DNA of 19,904 nucleotides from Symbiodinium natans (GCA_905221605.1 CAJNDS010000008.1:237501-257404); one strand, 5' to 3'. Numbered from the stretch's first letter, positions 1 to 7,940 are shown. Made by a program: numbers and translations. The notes: generated by a model not told the origin, from the letters alone.

Positions 1-113
1 CCCTAAACGTTTAGGGACCCTAAACCCTGAACCCTGAACCCTGAACCCTAAACCCTAAACCCTAAACCCTAAACCCTATACCCTAAACCCTAAACCTAAA
101 CCCTAAACCCCAA
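1..113. repeat. Interstitial telomeric block, C-strand, degenerate
   Basis: CCCTAAA units with CCCTGAA and CCCTATA variants open the window. The block ends just before an acceptor-like CCAAG at 115-119. It could be a true subtelomere edge, but the same blocks recur throughout the window, so interstitial is more likely. Confidence 0.9.
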
Positions 114-119
114 TCCAAG

Positions 120-393
120 TTTGGAGGCGACCTTACGCGCCTGGGGGGCGACCTGGGCTTGGGGGGTCTACTCGCGACTTGCTTGCATGGTTTAGGGCTG
201 TTGGGTTCAGGGTTTAGGGCTTAGGGTTGTTGGGTTTAGGGTTTAGGGTGTAGAGTTTAGGGTTTAGGGAACCCTAAACCCTAAACCCAGTGCCCTAAAC
301 CTCAAACCCAGTTCTGTTCTAGGGCCCCCCCAAGAGCTTCCCATCGTCGAGAAGAGCAAGTCGAGAACGGGCGATTACGGACTTCGTGATTGA
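120..393 (+). CDS. Two-exon 3' part of an unknown gene (hypothetical)
   Basis: Function not recognised. Exon 120-189 follows the acceptor CCAAG and reads FGGDLTRLGGDLGLGG and onward. It ends at G|GTTTAGGG (donor at 190). Exon 323-393 follows TTCTGTTCTAG and reads PPQELPIVEKSKSRTG and onward to a TGA at 391-393. Exon 1 ends with one leftover base, and exon 2 supplies exactly two to restore the frame. The 133-base intron starts with TTTAGGG copies and ends with CCCTAAA copies. The 5' part lies outside the window or is not identifiable. A further GT at 386 could continue the gene. Other frames of exon 1 are also open, so this is tentative. Confidence 0.4.
190..310. repeat. Head-to-head telomeric repeats (G-strand then C-strand)
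   Basis: Degenerate TTTAGGG copies run from about 190 to 269, then AA, then CCCTAAA copies from 272 to about 310. Arms 256-269 and 272-285 are perfect inverted copies with a 2-base spacer. Confidence 0.85.
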
Positions 394-683
394 ATCCTGA
401 TACCTCCCCCAACCCCAACCCCGCACAAACCCTGAACCCTAAACCCTAACTCGGACCCAACGTGGGCCCTTTTTCCTTTATCTGAGGTTTTTTTGGGTTT
501 AGGGTTGGGGTTTTCCGTTTTTGGGGGGTTTAGGTTCCCTCAGAAGTCCCTGTAACCCAAAAAGGGCACCCTTTCTATTCCAAGGTGCTGGAGCCAGGAA
601 ACCGTGTCTACCCTGAACCCTATTCTAGATTACGCATCGGGTTTGGGGTTTTGGGTTTAGGGCCTGTTCAGGTTCCCTCATAA
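394..683. other. Unique and degenerate repeat stretch with a dispersed-repeat copy
   Basis: It holds a short C-strand block (about 430-450) and copy A of the dispersed family (about 468-600). Degenerate G-strand units lie at 641-663, with TTCTAG at 623-628 that could be an acceptor for a 12-base microexon. No convincing gene otherwise. Confidence 0.5.
468..600 (+). repeat. Dispersed repeat family, copy A
   Basis: It has a GGCCCTTTTTCCTTT start, a T-rich part, GGTTCCCTCAGAAGTCCC, then CCCAAAAAGGGCACCCTTTC and TATTCCAAGG. It matches the copy at 16758-16855 in order and content, and more weakly those at 10521-10604 and 11871-11945. Confidence 0.6.
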
Positions 684-707
684 GTCCCTTTAACCACACT
701 CTCTTCC

Positions 708-1633
708 ATGGCGGAAGTTCACAACGCTGACTGCAACAACGGCTGTTTCGGCTTAGGGGCGTTTGCGAATAGGTTCTCAAGGGTTTCGACTTGCATGGTT
801 TTGAGGGGCCCTAAAACCTGAACAAAACCCTCAACCCGAAACCCGAAACCCTAAACCCTAAACCCTCAGCCCTAAACCCTAAACCCGAAACCCTCAGCCC
901 TATAAACCCTAAGCGCCCAAGTGAGTTGGTACTCGAAGGGCTCAGCACCCTGCGCCCCTCTTTCGGAGGAAAACTTCCCTTGTAAAGCCCCATGGATCCC
1001 ATAGAAACGAGGGGGCGGAGCACCCTAGGTTCAACCCTAAACCCTAAACCCTAAACCAGAAACCCTAAACCCTAAACCCCAAAGTTTTGAGCATTGGGCC
1101 TGGGAGATCTTTCGGGCAATTGAGCATGCTAGGTGTTTTGAAGAGTTGTCGGTGCAGGATCAGGGTCCTTTAGGCCGAAGAACCCCTAGACCCCTTTGAA
1201 GCCCTCAGACCCGTAAACCCTTAAGCCCTAAACCCTAAACCCTTAAGCCCCAAACCCTTCAGCATTCCATTCCAGGTGCGTGGCAAAGCCTCGCTTCTTG
1301 GCATTCATGTTGGAGCTAGTATCGAACCCCCCCCCCGGGCAAAAATAAAGGAACAACGACATCTAGATGGTTTAGGCTTAGGATTTAGGGGTTTTAGGGT
1401 TTAGGGTTGCAGAAGCCGGCAAAGCGGTCAGCACCACCCAATTGCAAATACGTCAGGCTTGTCAGGTAAACCCTGGACTTGGGGTCAACTTGGCATAGGT
1501 TTCTCAGGGCTCGAGGCCCCAATCCTTCTGAATAAGCAGTTAAACATGTATATGTATATTTAGTACAGTATAAAGACATAAATATGTATGTATATATATA
1601 TATATATTCGGTACAGACACATTATGTGTATAC

Positions 1634-1676
<43 letters not shown>

Positions 1677-1983
1677 TGTGTATAACATATGCACATATCA
1701 CATATATCACCCAGCTTGCCCATGGGAATTTGGATTGTTACAGGGCCCAAACCAACCACCCAACTCTGTCTTGGGGAGTTTCATGATGGGGAACCGCTGG
1801 CCTGCGGCTTGGGTGTTCTGGTTTGTGGAGAGAGCAAAGGGCTTAGGGTTTTGGGCTTTCGGGGGTCAGAGTTTAGGGTTTCAGGTTTCGGGGCTCAGGT
1901 TTAGGTTTTGTTCAGTCCCTGTCATGAACACCCCAGGCAAACAAAAACACGAAAACCTATATTCATTAGCCACAGGCACGTAG
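708..1983 (+). CDS. Seven-exon hypothetical protein, ATG to stop (164 aa)
   Basis: Family not recognised. Proposed exons are 708-750, 922-981, 1085-1164, 1276-1369, 1413-1465, 1744-1840 and 1916-1983, 495 bases in all. It starts MAEVHNADCNNGCFG. Exon 4 has VRGKASLLGIHVGASIEPPP over a C10 run, exon 5 EAGKAVSTTQLQIRQACQ, and the end is PGKQKHENLYSLATGT then TAG. Acceptors are strong at 1265-1275 (ATTCCATTCCAG), 1734-1743 (TTGTTACAG) and 1906-1915 (TTTTGTTCAG). Donors are GT at 982, 1165, 1370 and 1466, and GC at 751 and 1841. Four introns begin with TTTAGG-like or CTTAGG-like units. One intron is only 43 bases, which is suspicious. Exons 2 and 3 are the weakest and have other open frames. The last three junctions are the best supported. 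Confidence 0.45.
751..921. repeat. Degenerate telomeric block, mostly C-strand (intron of the 708 model)
   Basis: CCCTCAA, CCCGAAA and CCCTAAA units dominate 826-912, after a short unique stretch. Confidence 0.7.
1028..1079. repeat. Interstitial telomeric array, C-strand
   Basis: About six CCCTAAA units with a CCAGAAA variant, ending before AAAG at 1081-1084. Confidence 0.85.
1207..1258. repeat. Interstitial telomeric block, C-strand, degenerate
   Basis: CCCTAAA, CCCTTAAG and CCCAAAC units precede the strong acceptor at 1275. Confidence 0.75.
1382..1410. repeat. Short telomeric block, G-strand
   Basis: GATTTAGGGG then TTTTAGGGTTTAGGG, inside the proposed 43-base intron 1370-1412. Confidence 0.7.
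1588..1673. repeat. AT microsatellites
   Basis: Two (TA)n runs, about 1590-1607 and 1640-1673, are separated by an imperfect TATG/TACA stretch. They lie in the proposed intron 1466-1743. Confidence 0.95.
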
Positions 1984-2019
1984 TATGATATATCTTGAGT
2001 CTAAAGCCGCCTAAAAGTT

Positions 2020-2450
2020 ATGGCGTGCGGGAGTTCACTGCTGCCTGTCCTTCTGCGTTTATTATTCTCCCGAGTGCTCAGGGACCGAAAGATAGCACAG
2101 ACGCAAGTTAACGGCTACGCCTCGAAGTCCCCAGAAGCCCAACTCTACTCCTGGGCCAATCGTCCCCATAAGCCCGTCCCAACAAAGCTTACAACTGAGC
2201 CTGAATGGTCCCATAATCGTTCCCGACAGGCCATCTTGGGGGAGACTTGACCCCCCGAACCCTCAACCCTACACTCTACTTAAGGCACCAAAGCCTAGGG
2301 AGACCCTGGGCTTAAGACGATGGTATGTACGAATATTTTTCGGGGGGTTTTTTAAGAGCCGTCCTAAAGCGCTTCGGACGGAGGTTCAACCACTACAACA
2401 CGGATCCCCTGCCGGTCAGCCAGCAGAGCCCCAGCCGCATCGAACCCTGA
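2020..2450 (+). CDS. Two-exon small hypothetical protein (55 aa)
   Basis: Not recognised. Exon 2020-2106 starts with ATG and reads MACGSSLLPVLLRLLFSRVL and onward. The N-terminus is Leu-rich and could be a signal or anchor segment. The proposed donor is CAA|GTTAACGG at 2107. Exon 2370-2450 follows TAAAG and reads RFGRRFNHYNTDPLPVSQQS and onward to TGA at 2448-2450. Both sides are phase 0, for a total of 56 codons. Without splicing the first frame runs on to a stop near 2248, so the intron is not proven. The acceptor is weak, because it lies inside the small hairpin 2359-2381. Confidence 0.3.
2359..2381. repeat. Small hairpin
   Basis: CCGTCC (2359-2364) pairs with GGACGG (2376-2381). The loop contains the palindrome AAGCGCTT. 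Confidence 0.6.
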
Positions 2451-2469
2451 ACGCTACACCCCAACCGAG

Positions 2470-2615
2470 GGTTTAGGCTTGAGGCTTGAGGCTTGAGGCT
2501 TGAGGCTTGAGGCTTTAGGCTTTAGGCTTTCGGCTTTAGGCTTTAGGCTTTAGGCTCTAGGCTTTAGGCTCTAGGCTTTAGGCTTTAGGGCTACGGGTTT
2601 AGGGTGAACCAACCT
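2470..2615. repeat. Variant telomere-like array GGCTTGA / GGCTTTA
   Basis: About five GGCTTGA units are followed by about ten GGCTTTA/GGCTCTA/GGCTTTC units, then canonical GGGTTTA. It is a G-strand seven-base lattice with C replacing the third G. The two variants lie in separate blocks. Confidence 0.9.
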
Positions 2616-2940
2616 AAACCCTGAAGGGGTTCGAGGGTTCAGGACCTTAGGGGTTTAGGCAGTTTGGGGGAGGGGGGGGGGGGCGTTTAGGTTGAGGACT
2701 TAGGCTGGAGGGTGCCAGCCAAAACCCTAAAACATACCCCAAACCCCAACCCCAAACCCTCAACCCGAGTCATCCTGCTCCGACCTGCGTGTATTCTGGA
2801 TATATACCCTAAGCCCTAGACTAAACCCTAAACCCTAAACCCTAAACCCTAAACCCTAAACCCTAAATACAGACAAGCCCCAGAACCCTTACATAGCTTC
2901 CCCCAACTCTGTTTTGCGAGATGCCTTAAACCCCCCCCCC
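2616..2940. other. Degenerate telomeric stretch without a clear gene
   Basis: It has a G run at about 2672-2683, degenerate G- and C-strand units, and an exact CCCTAAA array at about 2824-2868. Small unique pieces lie at 2767-2810 and 2870-2935. No exon is convincing here. Confidence 0.6.
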
Positions 2941-3143
<203 letters not shown>

Positions 3144-3192
3144 CCCTAAACCCTAAACCTGAACCCAAAACCCTAAACCCAAATTCCCGCAG

Positions 3193-3246
3193 GAAACGCG
3201 CGCGCCTGGACCGCGCGTTCGTGGAGCATTTGGCCAGGCCTTCGGG
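3193..3246 (+). CDS. Exon-like island (54 bases)
   Basis: It follows AATTCCCGCAG and ends at G|GTTTAGGG. C-strand repeats lie on its left and a G-strand unit on its right. It is open as ETRAPGPRVRGAFGQAFG (phase 0) and as KRARLDRAFVEHLARPS (phase 2). The second looks more like a real helix. Its gene is not established. Confidence 0.4.
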
Positions 3247-3292
3247 GTTTAGGGTGTAGAGATCTGGCTCCCTAAGCCCCTTACCCCAATCC

Positions 3293-3355
3293 CCGAACCC
3301 TAAACCCTAAACCCTAAACCCTAAACCCTAAACCCTAAACCCTAAACCCTAAACC
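3293..3355. repeat. Interstitial telomeric array, C-strand
   Basis: About eight exact CCCTAAA units, ending CCGAAACCC. Confidence 0.95.
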
Positions 3356-3460
3356 GAAACCCTGTAGGGTCCAGGGTTTAGGTGCCCTGAAGACGTGCCT
3401 GAGACCCCTCCAAGACCCTTCCATGCTTAGAGCCCTAAACCCTGCACACCCTACTACTAA

Positions 3461-3562
3461 TTGCTTATGAACCCCCCCCCCAAAAAAATGAACAATATTC
3501 TTCCTGAGAAGGGTAATATAGGGACTATCATTTTTTTCTATTTTTGGGGGGTTCTTAAGCAA
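3461..3562. mobile_element. 102-bp inverted-repeat (MITE-like) element
   Basis: Terminal arms 3461-3477 (TTGCTTATGAACCCCCC) and 3546-3562 (GGGGGGTTCTTAAGCAA) match at 16 of 17 positions. A second inner pair is AAAAAAATG / CATTTTTTT. The centre holds CTTCCTGAGAAGG, itself near-palindromic. There is no coding capacity. It could be a MITE or an introner-like element. Confidence 0.65.
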
Positions 3563-3603
3563 ATGGTCGCCTACGGGTGACCCTTATACCCCGGATTGCC
3601 ATG

Positions 3604-3645
3604 ATTTATGTATGTATGTATGTATGTATATATATATATATGCAT
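3604..3645. repeat. TATG and TA microsatellite
   Basis: (TATG)n at about 3606-3627 passes into (TA)n at about 3628-3641, then imperfect TACA. Confidence 0.95.
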
Positions 3646-3699
3646 ACATACACACATGTATATGTGCACGTATATTTGCCTATGTATATACATACACAG

Positions 3700-3833
3700 G
3701 AAGTACTACAGTACTCCGAGTTAGGGTTGATGTATGTGCAGTAATCTGCATGCTCGAGGTATTGAAGTCTCTGAAAAAGGCCTCCAATTTAAGCCTGCAC
3801 CCCAGTACAAGTTCAAGAACCTTGCCCCAGTGA
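3700..3833 (+). CDS. Terminal-exon-like island
   Basis: It follows the acceptor ATACATACACAG (AG at 3698-3699). One frame is open for 44 codons, with LEVLKSLKKASNLSLHPSTS near the end and a stop TGA at 3831-3833. An alternative phase-0 frame gives EVLQYSELGLMYVQ then TAA. Codon choice and the amphipathic LEVLKSLKK stretch favour the long frame. It cannot be joined securely to an upstream exon. Confidence 0.4.
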
Positions 3834-3834
3834 C

Positions 3835-3868
3835 ACTTGGGCCTTAAACAGCTTTAGGGCCCAGGTAT
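3835..3868. repeat. Imperfect hairpin related to the 12241 and 16890 elements
   Basis: ACTTGGGCCTTAAA and TTTAGGGCCCAGGT pair at 12 of 14 positions. The ACTTGGGCCTTAAA half also occurs, on the opposite strand, in the 16890-16985 element. Confidence 0.5.
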
Positions 3869-3900
3869 AGACTATTTAAGCACCTGGAGCCTTAAGGACT

Positions 3901-4020
3901 ATGACCCTGAACCCTAACCCTAAACCCTAAACCCTAAATTATACCCTAAACCCAAAACCCTAAACCCTAAACCCTAAACCCTAAACCCTAAACCCTAAAC
4001 CCTAAACCCTAAACCCTAGA
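3901..4020. repeat. Interstitial telomeric array, C-strand
   Basis: About sixteen mostly exact CCCTAAA units, ending CCCTAGACTAG, which gives an AG at 4023-4024. Confidence 0.95.
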
Positions 4021-4024
4021 CTAG

Positions 4025-4754
4025 GAGGACACCGCTGAGAGTCTCTGAGACATGCAGGATTGCGCAGGAGAGAGATCTGCGGCCCATGGGCGACTTGCCT
4101 CTTGGGCTGCAGTTGCGAAGCTTTCTTCGGGAGTTTAGGGTTTGGGGTTTAGGGTTTGCGTTTTGGGGTTTAGGCTTTAGGGTTTGGGGTTTCGGGTTTA
4201 GGGGTTTGGGGTGTAGTTTTGGGTTTAGGGTTTGGGGTTTAAGGTTTAGGGTTTAGGGAATCTCTAGGCCTTTGGGCTTGCCGTGGAGCGTACCCTAAAC
4301 CCTAAACCCTAAACCCTAAACCCTAAACCCTAAACCCTAAACCCTAAACCCTAAACCCTAAACCCTAAACCCTAAACCCACATCATTTTGTGGGCGACTC
4401 CCGGAGGGGTTCAGGTTGTAGGATTCAGGGTCGTGGAAGGTTGAAGGTGTAGGGTTTAGGCCCAAGGGGTTTAGCAGTTCGGCGCTACCCTGAACCCTAA
4501 ACCCTCTACACTCAAATTTTTTAATCCCCAAAACCCCTGAACCCCTAAACCCCTGAAGACAGCGAGGCCATTAGGGTTTAGGGTTTAGGTGTCCTCTGTC
4601 TGAAGTGGGGTGAGAGAATAAGAAGACCCTAAGACCTCTTATATAAACCCTAAACCCTAAACCCTAAACCCCTTGTCATGAGGGGTTTAGGTGGAACCTA
4701 ACACCCCACAGGAGAACCATTTACTGTCCAGGGTACTCAGAACCCCCAATTTGA
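4025..4754 (+). CDS. Two-exon 3' part of an unknown gene
   Basis: Not recognised. Exon 4025-4132 is bracketed by a C-strand array on the left and a G-strand array on the right. It is open in only one frame, reading RTPLRVSETCRIAQERDLRP and onward to LQLRSFLR. The donor is GA|GTTTAGGG. The next strong acceptor is AACACCCCACAG at 4711. Continuing in phase gives RTIYCPGYSEPPI and TGA at 4752-4754. The same exon in phase 0 reads ENHLLSRVLRTPNLNCTNKL and onward to TAG at 4823-4825. That reading is longer but out of phase with the first exon. The minus strand is also open over 4687-4959, so orientation here is not certain. Confidence 0.4.
4133..4378. repeat. Facing telomeric arrays, G-strand then C-strand
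   Basis: Degenerate TTTAGGG/TTTGGGG copies span 4133-4258, then a 33-base spacer, then about twelve exact CCCTAAA units at 4292-4378. This is the clearest facing pair inside one proposed intron. Confidence 0.9.
4379..4675. other. Degenerate repeats and small unique pieces
   Basis: 4381-4430 is unique and open as ILWATPGGVQ but lacks an AG acceptor. The remainder is mixed G-strand (4440-4470, 4573-4590) and C-strand (4490-4555, 4645-4672) units. Confidence 0.5.
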
Positions 4755-4967
4755 ACTGCACTAATAAGCTCCCAAAGCCCTCAAAGCAGCTTAGACCCCG
4801 ATCCCTGGGAGGATACAAAAAGTAGATTCCCTTCAGGGTTCCCACATACTGTAGGGTACTACTTGGGGGCTCTACTTGTTGGATCCCGCCAGGGGTCTGC
4901 GCAATTGGGGTCCTAGGTACCCAGGAAGCTCCAAGTAGATGCACGCCCCAAAGCCCCAACGCCCAGC

Positions 4968-5195
4968 CGTAAACCCTAAACCCTAAACCCCAAACTCTAA
5001 ACTCTCAACCTAAACCCTACGCCTTAAACCCTAAACTCTCAGCATAAACCCTAAACCCCAAACCCTAAACCCGAAACTTTCAACCTAAACCCTAAACTCC
5101 AAGCCCTAAACCCTAAACCCTAAACTCTCAACCCAAACCTTAAGCCCTAAGCCCTAAACCCTAAACCCTAAGCCCTAAACCCTGAACCCCAAAGC
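4968..5195. repeat. Degenerate telomeric block, C-strand
   Basis: About 30 units of CCCTAAA, CTCTCAACC, CCCCAAA and CCCTAAG. It is far more mutated than neighbouring arrays, so it is probably older. Confidence 0.9.
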
Positions 5196-5221
5196 CCCCT
5201 GAAAGGTCTGACGAGCTGCAG

Positions 5222-7812
5222 ATCTTCCGCCTCAAGCTCCACGACCGGCAAGCTCGGCGAAGGACCCCTGGTCCACGGCAACGGGCTTGGTGCAGTAGCC
5301 CTAAACCCTAAACCCTAAACCCTAAACCCTAAACCCTAAACCCTAAACCCATTTATATATATATATATATATACTCTAAACCCTCTTTCCCCTTTTGTTG
5401 GTTCAAGGTTCCCTTGTAAAGAAACCAACCCCAAAAAGCGTACCCTCATTGTAAGATGGTTACTGGGCTACCAAGTGGAGTGACCGAAACACCATCTTAT
5501 CTAACACCTTTAAACCTATAGGGTTTTGGGTTTGGGGTGTAGGGTTCAGGGAAAAGGGTGTAGGGTTTGGGGTTTCGGGTAAGCTCTTAAGTCTTAGATG
5601 CCCAAAGCCCCAGCAAAAGCCCTCGAAGTCCTCAAGCCCTTGGAGACCTCAAACCTCAACCCTAAGCCCTAAACCCTAGCCCTAAACCCTAAACCCTAAG
5701 CCCTAAACCCTAAACCCTAAACCCTAAACCCTAAACCCTAAACCCTAAACCCCAAAACCCTACACCCCAACCGCAGGCTTCACGACATTTTTGGAAGCCG
5801 GCGCAGACCTCGCAGAGTGCCGGAGCCGGCCGGGAAACCAAAAAGGGGTTTTAGGGTTAGGGTTTAGGGTTTAGGGTTTAGGGTTTAGGGTTTAGGGTTT
5901 AGGGTTTAGGGTTTAGGGTTTAGGGTTTAGGGTTTAGGGTTTAGGGTTTAGGGTTTAGGGTTTAGGGGCTCTGGGGATGTAGGGCTGAGGACTGAGTTTA
6001 AGGTTTAGGGTTTAGGGTTTAGGGTTTAGGGTTTAGGGTTTAGGGTGCAGGGGTTCAAGGTTGGGGACCTGGGGATGTAGGGCTGAGGATTGAGGTTGTT
6101 CCGGGTTTTAGGGTGTAGGGTTTAAGGTTTAGGGTGAAAAGTTTAGGGCTTAGGGTTTCAGGGTTTCATGGTTTCAGGGTTTCGGGGTTTCAAATTTTGG
6201 GTTTGGGGGGGGGGGGGGGGGGAAATTTGGAGTTCAGGGTTTATAAGGTTTTAGCGTTCTGGGTTTTAGGGTGTTAAGTTTTTTTTTTTTTTTTTTTTCT
6301 GGTTTTAGGGTTTCTAGGGTTAGGGTTTTACGGATTTTTCGGGTTGAGCGTTTTAGGGTGTTGGAGTTTGTGGTTTTAGGGTGTTGGGGTTTGGGGCTTC
6401 CCTATGTTTCAGTGCTTGGAGAGTATGGTGCTGGTAGAGTTTAAGGGGGTAGGATTTGAGGTTGAGGGTCGGTTCGAAAGCTTTGGGGGTTTAACGGTTC
6501 AGGGCTTAAAGGTACTTAGTTTTGAAAGTGTCTGAGGGCCTTTCGGGTTCACCTTCTGGACCAGCAGCGGCTGCCGCTGCGGAAGCAGAACCGGCTGAGG
6601 CAGCTTTGAAGACTCAGCCGACGCAGACGAGCTGCTGCATGCCAAGCGGAAGTATCAGGGTTTAGGGTTTAGGATTTAGGGTTTAGGGATTATCAGGGAA
6701 CAAGCTCTCCCGCATTGAGGCGTGAGCCTTCTCCATCTCACGCCCTCGAAGCTCACGTTGCATTGCTCCCCTCCCTGGCATGCTTTGCCCCACTGGAAGA
6801 GCTGCAGGAGAAGGTCCGCAAACTGCAAGCTGCTGCAGCCGCTGCTTCGGGGTTTAGGGTTTAGGGTTTAGGGTTTAGGGTTTAGGGTTTAGGGTTTAGG
6901 GTTTAGGGTTTAGGGTTAGGGGTTAGGGCTTAGGGGTTAGGGTCTCTCTTGAGGTCCCTCTAGAGTGCGGCACCCTATAAAACTCCACAACCTAAAAGGG
7001 GTCTCATGTAGAGCACCACCCCTGTGCGAACTTGGGGGCTGGCCCATGGGTTTAGGTTTAGGGTTTAGGGTTGAGCGTTGAGGGTTTAGGGTTGAGGGTT
7101 TAGGGTTTTGGGTTTAGACCGTAAACCCCTAAAGAAGCTGCGCAAAATTCTCTTTGGACCTTAGGCTATAGGCCCGAAGCCCTTAAGCTCCCAAACTTTC
7201 TGAGACCGTAAAGAACCGAAGAACTGTACAGACCGTAAGCCAGGAAGTCTTAAGACCCCAAGCTCCAAAAACCCCGAACTCCAAGAACCTAGTCTGGAAA
7301 CCCTAAACTCTAAACCCGAGATCCTAAACTTAAAAAACCCTAAACCCTACACCCCTAAACCCCAAAAGAGCTCTGCAATCCATAAGAGGTTTTCGCCAAC
7401 GTCGTGGCAGTGGATGAGCCTGAGCCACCCAAACCCAAGGCCCCGCTGGTTGCGGTTTGGGGTTTAGGGTTTAGGGTTTGGGGTTTGGGGTTTAGGGTTT
7501 GGGGTTTGGGGTTTAGGGTTTAGGGTTTAGGGTTTGGGGTTCAAGGGTGTAGGGCTTATAAGACTTTTAGGTCTTATAAGACCCCACACGACTTAGCCCC
7601 ACCTGCAGACCGTCGAGTTGCGGGGCTTGGGGGGCTTGCGCTACCTAGACCCTAAACCCTAAACCCTAAACCCTAAACCCTAAACCCTAAACCCTAAACC
7701 CTAAACCCTAAACCCTAAACCCTAAACCCTAAACCCTAAACCCTAAACCCTAAACCTAGCGACCCCAAATTGGCTCAAGTTGGCACTCAAGCCCTCGGTG
7801 CAGTCGAAGTGA
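5222..7812 (+). CDS. Eight-exon hypothetical coiled-coil protein, 5' end unresolved
   Basis: Family not recognised. Proposed exons are 5222-5284, 5777-5847, 6604-6659, 6800-6851, 6964-7049, 7387-7454, 7609-7633 and 7760-7812, 474 bases, ending at TGA 7810-7812. Joining 6659 to 6800 creates one continuous amphipathic helix, LHAKRKYQELQEKVRKLQ followed by an Ala run, a likely coiled coil. Next come GVSCRAPPLCELGGWPM, a Pro/Glu/Lys linker VDEPEPPKPKAPLVA, TVELRGLG and a C-terminus NWLKLALKPSVQSK. All proposed phases agree. Donors at 5848, 6660, 6852, 7050 and 7455 are GT in telomeric G-strand units. Those at 5285 and 7634 are GC. Acceptors are good at 6963 (TCCCTCTAG) and 7608 (CCACCTGCAG), and weaker at 6603, 6799 and 7386. 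No start codon could be placed, and 5222-5284 is the least certain exon. Confidence 0.5.
5296..5373. repeat. C-strand telomeric array plus AT microsatellite
   Basis: About seven exact CCCTAAA units (5299-5350), then (TA)n at 5353-5373. Confidence 0.95.
5398..5500 (+). repeat. Dispersed repeat, copy B, with hairpin
   Basis: GGTTCAAGGTTCCCTTGTAAAG, here split as GGTTCAAGGTTCCC and TTGTAAAG, is followed by CCCCAAAAAGCG and ATGGTTACTGGGCTACCAAG (5455-5474). The last part matches 16086-16105 at 19 of 20 bases. TAAGATGGT (5452-5460) and ACCATCTTA (5491-5499) form a 9-bp perfect stem. Confidence 0.6.
5650..5760. repeat. Interstitial telomeric array, C-strand
   Basis: Degenerate CCCTAAG/CCCTAGC units pass into about nine exact CCCTAAA units, ending before the acceptor CCCCAACCGCAG at 5776. 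Confidence 0.95.
5848..6050. repeat. G-strand telomeric array in two blocks
   Basis: About sixteen exact TTTAGGG units (5848-5966), a unique insert, then about six more (6002-6048). The insert recurs at 6069-6094. Confidence 0.95.
5971..6094. repeat. 98-base direct duplication inside the G-strand array
   Basis: CTGGGGATGTAGGGCTGAGG at 5971 and again at 6069, extended to 26 bases with one mismatch. Repeat unit and telomeric block appear to have been copied together. Confidence 0.85.
6095..6540. other. Degenerate G-strand stretch with homopolymers
   Basis: Heavily mutated GGGTTT-type units, a G18 run (about 6205-6222) and a T20 run (about 6279-6298). I see no gene in it. It lies in the proposed intron 5848-6603. 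Confidence 0.7.
6540..6600 (+). other. GC-rich island with an Ala/Glu-rich open frame
   Basis: Open as PAAAAAAEAEPAEAALKTQ across 6561-6617, and as LLDQQRLPLRKQNRLRQ in another frame. It abuts the 6604 exon. It may be an extra exon or an extension that I could not phase. Confidence 0.3.
6850..6940. repeat. Interstitial telomeric array, G-strand
   Basis: About ten exact TTTAGGG units begin at the proposed donor GG|GTTTAGGG (6852), then degenerate. Confidence 0.95.
7455..7545. repeat. G-strand array with TTTGGGG variants
   Basis: TTTAGGG alternates with TTTGGGG from the donor GCG|GTTTGGGG onward. Confidence 0.9.
7555..7580. repeat. Perfect 10-bp hairpin
   Basis: CTTATAAGAC, loop TTTTAG, GTCTTATAAG. 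It lies 28 bases before the acceptor of the 7609 exon. Confidence 0.85.
7646..7757. repeat. Interstitial telomeric array, C-strand
   Basis: About sixteen exact CCCTAAA units, ending CCTAG, which is the acceptor of the last exon (7760). Confidence 0.95.
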
Positions 7813-7841
7813 TACCCTAGATTCTAAAACTCTAAAACTGG

Positions 7842-7940
7842 GCTTTGGAGTACTATACTTTAATACTTTTTTGGTTCTGGGTTCCCATTATAGCTACTTA
7901 TTACCTACAAAAGTATATACTTTAGGGTCTACTCCAAAGC
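7842..7940. mobile_element. 99-bp inverted-repeat element
   Basis: Perfect 11-bp terminal arms, GCTTTGGAGTA (7842-7852) and TACTCCAAAGC (7930-7940). Subterminal AAAGTATATACTTT pairs imperfectly with ACTATACTTTAATAC. GGTTCTGGGTTCCC in the middle resembles the core of the dispersed family. It lies just 3' of the 7812 stop. Confidence 0.65.

Noticed and set aside
626-641. 12-base microexon after TTCTAG, before GTTTGGGG
   Set aside because: Too short to support without transcripts.
811-1023. Minus-strand 70-codon frame
   Set aside because: Half of it is translated telomeric repeat (GFRV-type). The rest competes with a + strand island, and neither is decisive.
1588-1673. AT repeats as a promoter or origin
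   Set aside because: Simple microsatellites inside a proposed intron, with no further motif.
4687-4959. Minus-strand 90-codon frame
   Set aside because: It is plausible in composition, but it overlaps a + strand island with a strong acceptor and every other model is +. Kept only as a caution in the 4025-4754 entry.
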